Source: Pyrinomonadaceae bacterium (GTDB lineage Bacteria > Acidobacteriota > Blastocatellia > Pyrinomonadales > Pyrinomonadaceae). Taken from it: a stretch of DNA of 36,091 nucleotides. Where the stretch lies: positions 1-36,091 of the forward strand of contig JACVRN010000041.1 of assembly GCA_014534425.1 (NCBI GenBank), in the 5' to 3' direction. How positions within the stretch are numbered: the first letter of the stretch is position 1; each line of letters opens with the position of its first letter. Made by a program: the position numbers and the translations under genes. Shown here in pieces: positions 31,964 through 36,091 of the stretch. The notes beneath the pieces are model-generated. The model saw only the letters and a program-made list of their open reading frames with translations, did not search any database and had not been told where the DNA came from.

Positions 31964-33553
31964 TTACTGTCCAGCGCCCGTCTTGGCCTTGGCCTGTTGT
32001 ACTGCTGGCGCAGGCGGCGGCTCTTCGGAAAGAATCGGTGCTGTCAGAGAGCTAACAGTAGTCGTCGGCGTGCCCGGCGCACCTGTGGGAACGATGACCG
32101 CAGGAGTCGTGGTCTTAGGCTGTGACTGAGGTGCCTGCGGCTTGACGGGCTGCGCCTTCTCCTGCTTTGTGCTGTCGCCTGTGGAGAAGCCGCTAGTGCC
32201 CTGTATGCCTTCGCCCTTAGGTTCCACGCCGAGCGGCGAAGCGCCCTTGATGCCGTCGAGGCCGCGCATCTGCGGCAGGTCGTCGCGGTTCACAGGCTTG
32301 ACCAGTTGCGCCGTGACTATGAACATCAACTCCGTCTCGTTCTTCTGAAAAGATTTGGACTTGAAGAGATTGCCCAGGATGGGAATGTCGCCTACGAGCG
32401 GAACCTTGGAGAACGTGCGCGTCTCGTTGTTATCCAGCAATCCGGCGAGCGCGAATGATTGACCGTCGCGTAGTTCAATGCCGGTCTTGGCGCGGCGTGT
32501 GCGAAGCGCCGGAACGATGAAGCCGTCGAATTTGACGCCGTTCGAGAAATCAATCGTGGAGACTTCAGGCTCAAGCTCAAGGCGTATGTGGTCTTCATCT
32601 ATGATGGTCGGCTTGAAGTTCAACCTCACGCCGTACTCTTTGAAGACTATCGTCACGTTGTTGCGGTCGCCGCTTCCCTGCACGATGGGCACGGGAAACT
32701 CGCCGCCCGCCAGGAAGCTAGCCGTCTGTCCGTCCATAGCAATGATGTTCGGCTCGGCCAGAGCGCGCAGAGCGCCTTGCGTCTGAAGAGCGCGAAGCAT
32801 AGCCAGAGTGTTTCCGCCCATGACGAAGACGTTGAGCGCGTTCGAGAGCGTGCCGCCCATCACGCCGCCCACCACGTCGCCGATTGAGCTAGGGCCGCCG
32901 CCGCTATTGCTGTAGCCGCCGACGCCCGGCCTTCCCTGATAAGCGAAGGAGGTGCCCAAATCTTTCAGGCGATTGCGGCTCACTTCGGCCACCCGCACCG
33001 AAAGCTGAACCTGCGCGGCATTCTTCACAGGCGAAGAGAGCATGTTGACGGTCTTAAATCCTGCGGCCTCTACCACGGCCTGCACCTGCGTTGCCGTGTT
33101 CGGGTCTTTGACGCTTCCAGAGATAACCACAGAGCCGTTGGCCTGGCTCAGGTTGATGTTGTCTTTCGGAAAGAGCGCTCGAATCTGCGAATCAATCAGG
33201 GAGAGATTGGCGCGCACGAAGACATCGAAGACCAGGAAGCGCTCGCCGCCCGTCTCCCATGCTATGAAGTTGACCTGCCCGAAGGCTTTGCCGTTGACTA
33301 GCACCTGATTGGGCGCAACCAGCACGGCTTCGGCTATCTCAGGATTCGAGACGGAGAAGCGTCCTATGTCGCGGTCGAAGTTGATGACGCGCGACTGGCC
33401 GACCAGTACGTTGACGCTGACGGTCTCTTTAGTGTTCTTGAAAGAGGCCGTGTAAGAGGTCTCCTGCGCCTGAGCGGACGACCAGACACTTACGGTCATG
33501 AGTGCCGCACACAACGTAGTGACAAGGCGTGTGATGATGAAACGGGTCTGCAT
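31964..33553 (-). CDS. cpaC: Tad pilus secretin CpaC/RcpA
   Basis: This is the outer-membrane channel for the Flp pilus. The better start is ATG 33553, with GAAGGAG 12 bases upstream; a TTG at 33562 extends it by three residues. From ATG it has 529 residues: a signal peptide (LVTTLCAALMTVSVWSSAQAQ), an N-terminal pilus-associated domain (GQSRVINFDRDIGRFSVSNP), a BON-like domain (VVISGSVKDPNTATQVQAVV) and the secretin core (QTQGALRALAEPNIIAMDGQ, ASFLAGGEFPVPI, LRDGQSFALAGLLDN, VPLVGDIPILGNLF). The tail is Pro/Gln/Thr-rich. Length and order fit CpaC. Confidence 0.95.
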   Translation of the reverse strand: MQTRFIITRLVTTLCAALMTVSVWSSAQAQETSYTASFKNTKETVSVNVLVGQSRVINFDRDIGRFSVSNPEIAEAVLVAPNQVLVNGKAFGQVNFIAWETGGERFLVFDVFVRANLSLIDSQIRALFPKDNINLSQANGSVVISGSVKDPNTATQVQAVVEAAGFKTVNMLSSPVKNAAQVQLSVRVAEVSRNRLKDLGTSFAYQGRPGVGGYSNSGGGPSSIGDVVGGVMGGTLSNALNVFVMGGNTLAMLRALQTQGALRALAEPNIIAMDGQTASFLAGGEFPVPIVQGSGDRNNVTIVFKEYGVRLNFKPTIIDEDHIRLELEPEVSTIDFSNGVKFDGFIVPALRTRRAKTGIELRDGQSFALAGLLDNNETRTFSKVPLVGDIPILGNLFKSKSFQKNETELMFIVTAQLVKPVNRDDLPQMRGLDGIKGASPLGVEPKGEGIQGTSGFSTGDSTKQEKAQPVKPQAPQSQPKTTTPAVIVPTGAPGTPTTTVSSLTAPILSEEPPPAPAVQQAKAKTGAGQ

Positions 33554-33605
33554 GATATTCAATGACTCCTTCTGTGATAAAGCTGAAAGCTAAAAGCCAT
33601 GAGCT

Positions 33606-34571
33606 TTAAGGGAAATCTACGTTGCGTTTCTTTGCGCCCTCGTACATCTCTACGGTAGAGCGAGGCGGCGGCGGTGCTGCGGGCTGCTGTTGCTGCACGG
33701 GCGGCGCAGGCTCGACCGCTCTCTGCTGTCTTGCCTGCATGAAGTCCGTGGCGGCGCGCATGTAATCTGTGGCGGCGCGCATACGACGCTCCGCAGGGTC
33801 TTTCGGTTCGTCGCGCTCGCTCTTTAAGGAACCCGCCTCGGGCTGCGGCGTGGCGCGGTCGCCGGAAAGCAGCGTGCGCTTGTTGACGCCGTTGGTCTGC
33901 TCGTCGTCCTGGTCAATGGAATTTCGCATGACGAGTTGCAGCTTGCCTTCGGTCGCGGCCAGCGCCAGCTTCTCCGCCTCTTCGGGCGTGACCTGAAGCG
34001 TCACGGCCTTGACGGTGTTGGCCTCGCGGTCGTCCTTCGGCTTGTCTATGTTCTGGCCGTTCGCCAGCACCTTGATGTTCTGAAGAACTATCTTAGAGAC
34101 AGGCCCTTTGTCGCCCACTTCCTCTTCCGGCTTAATCACCACGACCACGTCTACGAGCGTGCCCGGCTGAATGAAGCCGGAGATGCCTACCACGTCATCG
34201 ACCTTGACGGTCATGGCGCGATAGCCTTCGGGGATGACTGCGGAGAGACCTGCGGCTGAGCCTTCGGGCGCAAGACGCGAGTCCGTCAGAGGCTCGCGCG
34301 CCGCTATGTTCTGAACGGCCACGCGCCCCACCAGCTTTTGAGGGTCGCTGAAGGTTCCGTCCGGGATTGACTCCTTGGGAAACTGCACGACCGTCAACTG
34401 CTCAGGGATAATCTTCGCGCCGACGGGTATGTCCACCTTGGCGACGACGACCGAGTTCAGGCTCTTGGCATAAACATTTGCGCTTGAGAGGTAACGGCTG
34501 ACGGCGAAGGCCGCGACAAGGCCGAACACGAGCGCGCATCCGAGCACTACAAAAAAGCGTTTGTTCCGCAT
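33606..34571 (-). CDS. cpaB: Flp pilus assembly protein CpaB/RcpC
   Basis: The 321-residue protein has an N-terminal membrane anchor (FFVVLGCALVFGLVAAFAVS), a SAF domain (VVAKVDIPVGAKIIPEQLTV, REPLTDSRL) and the RcpC/CpaB domain (AMTVKVDDVVGISGFIQPGT, VDVVVVI, VTLQVTPEEAEKLALA). A Pro/Gln-rich, partly repetitive tail (MRAATDYMRAATDFMQ) follows. CpaB helps secretin function in the periplasm. It is 43 bases ahead of the secretin gene. Confidence 0.94.
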   Translation of the reverse strand: MRNKRFFVVLGCALVFGLVAAFAVSRYLSSANVYAKSLNSVVVAKVDIPVGAKIIPEQLTVVQFPKESIPDGTFSDPQKLVGRVAVQNIAAREPLTDSRLAPEGSAAGLSAVIPEGYRAMTVKVDDVVGISGFIQPGTLVDVVVVIKPEEEVGDKGPVSKIVLQNIKVLANGQNIDKPKDDREANTVKAVTLQVTPEEAEKLALAATEGKLQLVMRNSIDQDDEQTNGVNKRTLLSGDRATPQPEAGSLKSERDEPKDPAERRMRAATDYMRAATDFMQARQQRAVEPAPPVQQQQPAAPPPPRSTVEMYEGAKKRNVDFP

Positions 34572-34618
34572 AGGTTTATTCTCCGTTTTTTAAACACAAG
34601 TGCCGCGCCCGTTTTTCC

Positions 34619-35146
34619 TCAGACGCGGACGACGGCCAGAGTGATGATGCTGCCTAAAGTGATTGCGACGCCGTAGGGGATCGTGAGCCTTTTATCGGCA
34701 GGCACAGCGAAACGCGGCATCTGCCAGCCGGGCAGCAGACCGACAAGAATCTGTATGACGCGAAAGGCGGTTGCGCGCAGAGCGCCTGCGCGAAGCGCGG
34801 AGACGACGGCCAGCAACCCGCCCGTCAATATGACAATCAAGAACATGGGCAGCACATAGGCGGCTCCCATCACGGAGCCTATGGCCGCAAAAAGCTTCAC
34901 GTCGCCCGCCCCCATAGCGCCGAAAACGTGCATCATGAACATGAGTATGAATCCGAGCAGGAGGCCGCCCAGGCTTTCGAGCGCGCCGTGCATGCCGCCT
35001 AAGATAGAATTAACGATGATGCCGCTCGTGAGCGTAGCTAGTACAAATGCGTTTGGGATACGACGGTATCGCACGTCGTAGTAAGTAATGATGACTGCGA
35101 GCGGGATGAGCAGCGCTCCGTAAGCTGTGATGAGTGGCCCGAACAT
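34619..35146 (-). CDS. tadV: Prepilin peptidase, A24 family (TadV/CpaA)
   Basis: The 175-residue membrane aspartic protease cleaves Flp prepilins and pseudopilins. The first catalytic Asp is in ITYYDVRYRRIPN and the second in the GxGD motif (FGAMGAGDVKLFAAIG). About six hydrophobic segments match TadV size; there is no N-methylation domain. It lies right after the pilin genes, in the usual position. Confidence 0.94.
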   Translation of the reverse strand: MFGPLITAYGALLIPLAVIITYYDVRYRRIPNAFVLATLTSGIIVNSILGGMHGALESLGGLLLGFILMFMMHVFGAMGAGDVKLFAAIGSVMGAAYVLPMFLIVILTGGLLAVVSALRAGALRATAFRVIQILVGLLPGWQMPRFAVPADKRLTIPYGVAITLGSIITLAVVRV

Positions 35147-35166
35147 CTGTTCTGTTTCTCTATTTT

Positions 35167-35322
35167 CTATCCAACAGTATTTGCGAGAGTCTTAATCCTG
35201 TTCGTGATATTGTCGCCGAGCGTAGTGATGGTTCCGACGATGGTCAGAGCAATCAGGGCCGCCGCGACGGCGTATTCGGAGAGTTCCAATCCGGTTTCAT
35301 CCTTTAGAAATCGTCTAATCAT
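35167..35322 (-). CDS. flp: Flp family type IVb pilin, third copy in transcription order
   Basis: The ATG at 35322 is preceded by GGAGAGG, giving 51 residues (MIRRFLKDETG leader). The prepilin peptidase site follows the Gly; the mature end is LELSEYAVAAALIALTIVGT, with the Glu5-Tyr6 pair typical of Flp pilins. The upstream 18 codons to 35376 are not part of the pilin. It differs from the other two copies mainly in the distal half (ITTLGDNITNRIKTLANTVG). Confidence 0.93.
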   Translation of the reverse strand: MIRRFLKDETGLELSEYAVAAALIALTIVGTITTLGDNITNRIKTLANTVG

Positions 35323-35352
35323 CTCGCCCTCTCCCACTGGTTGAACAAAATC

Positions 35353-35397
35353 GGTTGGGGCTTGTGCTGGTCTCATGTGGCCGCCCGCGCCCCAACC
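35353..35397 (-). other. Hairpin between pilin genes
   Basis: GGTTGGGGC (35353-35361) pairs with GCCCCAACC (35389-35397), a 9-base stem without a T tract. A similar hairpin lies between the other two pilin genes (35622-35669). It may protect pilin mRNA from decay or partly stop transcription, setting the ratio of pilin to machine proteins. Confidence 0.5.
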
Positions 35398-35435
35398 CTG
35401 ATTTCTTTCTTCGGCAGAGATTGCCCTCGCGCGCT

Positions 35436-35591
35436 TTAGCCGACCGTGTTCGCCAGCTCGCGCACTTTGGTGTCAATGTTCTTGCCTAAAAGCTGGAAAG
35501 CGCCGACGACTGCGAGAGCTATGAGCGCAGCCGCGACGGCGTATTCGGAAAGTTCCAACCCTGATTCGTCCTTCAGAAATTTTCTTATCAT
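35436..35591 (-). CDS. flp: Flp family type IVb pilin, second copy
   Basis: The ATG at 35591 is closely preceded by AGAAGG. The 51-residue pilin has a leader MIRKFLKDESG and mature LELSEYAVAAALIALAVVGA, then FQLLGKNIDTKVRELANTVG. It is nearly identical to the copy upstream, consistent with a recent duplication; both carry AVVGAFQLLGKNID. Confidence 0.94.
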   Translation of the reverse strand: MIRKFLKDESGLELSEYAVAAALIALAVVGAFQLLGKNIDTKVRELANTVG

Positions 35592-35621
35592 TGCCTTCTT
35601 CTTTCTATTCGAGAGGTAGGT

Positions 35622-35669
35622 GGTCGGGGTTTGTACGAGCACGTTAGCGGCGGCGGACTCGCCCCGACC
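35622..35669 (-). other. Hairpin between pilin genes
   Basis: GGTCGGGG (35622-35629) pairs with CCCCGACC (35662-35669). Its position relative to the flanking pilin genes is like that of the hairpin at 35353-35397, so it may have been duplicated with the gene. Confidence 0.5.
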
Positions 35670-35708
35670 CTCATTTTGTTTGCAGGTCTTCCTTGATGTC
35701 TCAGACTT

Positions 35709-35864
35709 TTAGCCCACGGTGTTGGCGAGGCTTCTGATCTTGCCATCAATGTTCTTGCCTAAAAGCTGGAAAGCGCCGACGACTGCGAGAGCAATCAGGG
35801 CTGCCGCCACTGCGTATTCGGAAAGTTCCAGACCGGATTCATCGCGCAAGAATTTCTTAATCAT
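35709..35864 (-). CDS. flp: Flp family type IVb pilin, first copy
   Basis: This small gene is read on the minus strand from ATG 35864 to TAA 35709, with AAAGGAGC nine bases before the ATG. The 51-residue product has a leader MIKKFLRDESG, a mature start LELSEYAVAAALIALAVVGA and an end LGKNIDGKIRSLANTVG. It is the first of three tandem pilins and has the strongest ribosome site, so it may be the main one. A CCCTTT/AAAGGG hairpin lies just upstream (35898-35915). Confidence 0.94.
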   Translation of the reverse strand: MIKKFLRDESGLELSEYAVAAALIALAVVGAFQLLGKNIDGKIRSLANTVG

Positions 35865-35930
35865 TTCAGTTTTGCTCCTTTTAGGTGGTGGTTGTTTTTT
35901 GCCCTTTAGAAAGGGACAGATGGAAAAATC

Positions 35931-36091
35931 TTAATAGCCCGTGATGACGGCGGAAGCTTCCCCTGATTGGACATCTCCGCTCGCGTGTCCGGCTCTTGCA
36001 GCACGCTCCACTTTTCTCCGGGCATCTCTTGTGCGGCGGCCGAAGCCGTTAATGATGCTGATGACGGCGCCGCACAGGGCCAGCACTATCA
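35931..36091 (-). CDS. C-terminal end of an unidentified protein (partial)
   Basis: An open minus-strand frame enters from the right edge and stops at TAA 35933-35931. The visible 53 residues begin with a hydrophobic segment (IVLALCGAVISIINGFG), then a basic part (RRTRDARRKVERAARAGH) and an end ASAVITGY. This looks like a C-terminal membrane helix with a cytoplasmic tail. The rest lies outside the window and no family can be assigned. It is in the same direction as the pilin genes, 66 bases upstream. Confidence 0.65.
   Translation of the reverse strand, partial: IVLALCGAVISIINGFGRRTRDARRKVERAARAGHASGDVQSGEASAVITGY

Overview
The window looks like a chromosomal segment of an Acidobacteriota bacterium, possibly of the Blastocatellia. 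This is an inference from gene content: a secreted VWFA-related protein of the acidobacterial type, a Tad pilus locus with CpaB/CpaC/TadZ, many small secreted proteins, and dispersed intergenic inverted repeats. No rRNA, tRNA, CRISPR array, transposase or phage gene was seen. Coding density is high and no gap between genes exceeds 300 bases.

Layout. (1) Positions 1-4950, minus strand: an RND efflux pump (adaptor lipoprotein, then HAE1-type permease). A TetR-style promoter-operator at the left edge reads out of the window. (2) 5079-6961, plus: an unrecognised 254-residue protein, a small membrane protein and a DedA protein. (3) 7119-9375, plus: an envelope-stress block with a secreted Spy/CpxP-like protein, an ECF sigma factor, a single-pass membrane protein in the anti-sigma position, and a membrane-anchored LTxxQ sensor-like protein. 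An ECF-type promoter motif (TGTAAC, 17 bases, CGTCT) occurs upstream of both the Spy-like gene and the efflux operon, suggesting that one sigma factor drives both. (4) 9596-10456, plus: a secreted coiled-coil protein with a putative M15-like zinc site. (5) 14361-10483, minus: a four-gene module of coiled-coil protein, transmembrane OmpA protein with a predicted longin/roadblock-like cytoplasmic domain, Ras-like small GTPase, and PAS protein without an output domain. This is the best candidate for a little-described system. (6) 14567-19321: an AlkA-type glycosylase with a probable CTG start, a small Arg/Asp- and Gly/Tyr-rich secreted protein, a 48-residue Lmo0937-type membrane peptide (minus strand), a 77-residue unknown, a BtpA/SgcQ protein and a phospholipase D/cardiolipin synthase.

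(7) 36091-19489, all minus strand: a nearly complete Tad (Flp) pilus locus. In transcription order it has the end of an unknown gene, three Flp pilins, prepilin peptidase, CpaB, secretin, TadG-like, two TadE-like pseudopilins, TadZ, TadA ATPase, TadB, TadC and a TPR protein. It continues in the same direction into a MoxR/dynein-like AAA ATPase, a LysM lytic transglycosylase, a protein with a duplicated LTN-type repeat and the VWFA-related protein. The orientation and short gaps suggest one extended surface-appendage locus.

Several genes are missed by a 60-residue ORF cut-off or have misplaced starts: the third Flp pilin (35709-35864), the Lmo0937-type peptide (16163-16309), the partial gene at the right edge, and the AlkA start. 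Three copies of one inverted-repeat element (near 9.4, 21.4 and 29.7 kb), a GC-rich palindrome in two places and other AT-rich inverted repeats lie between genes.
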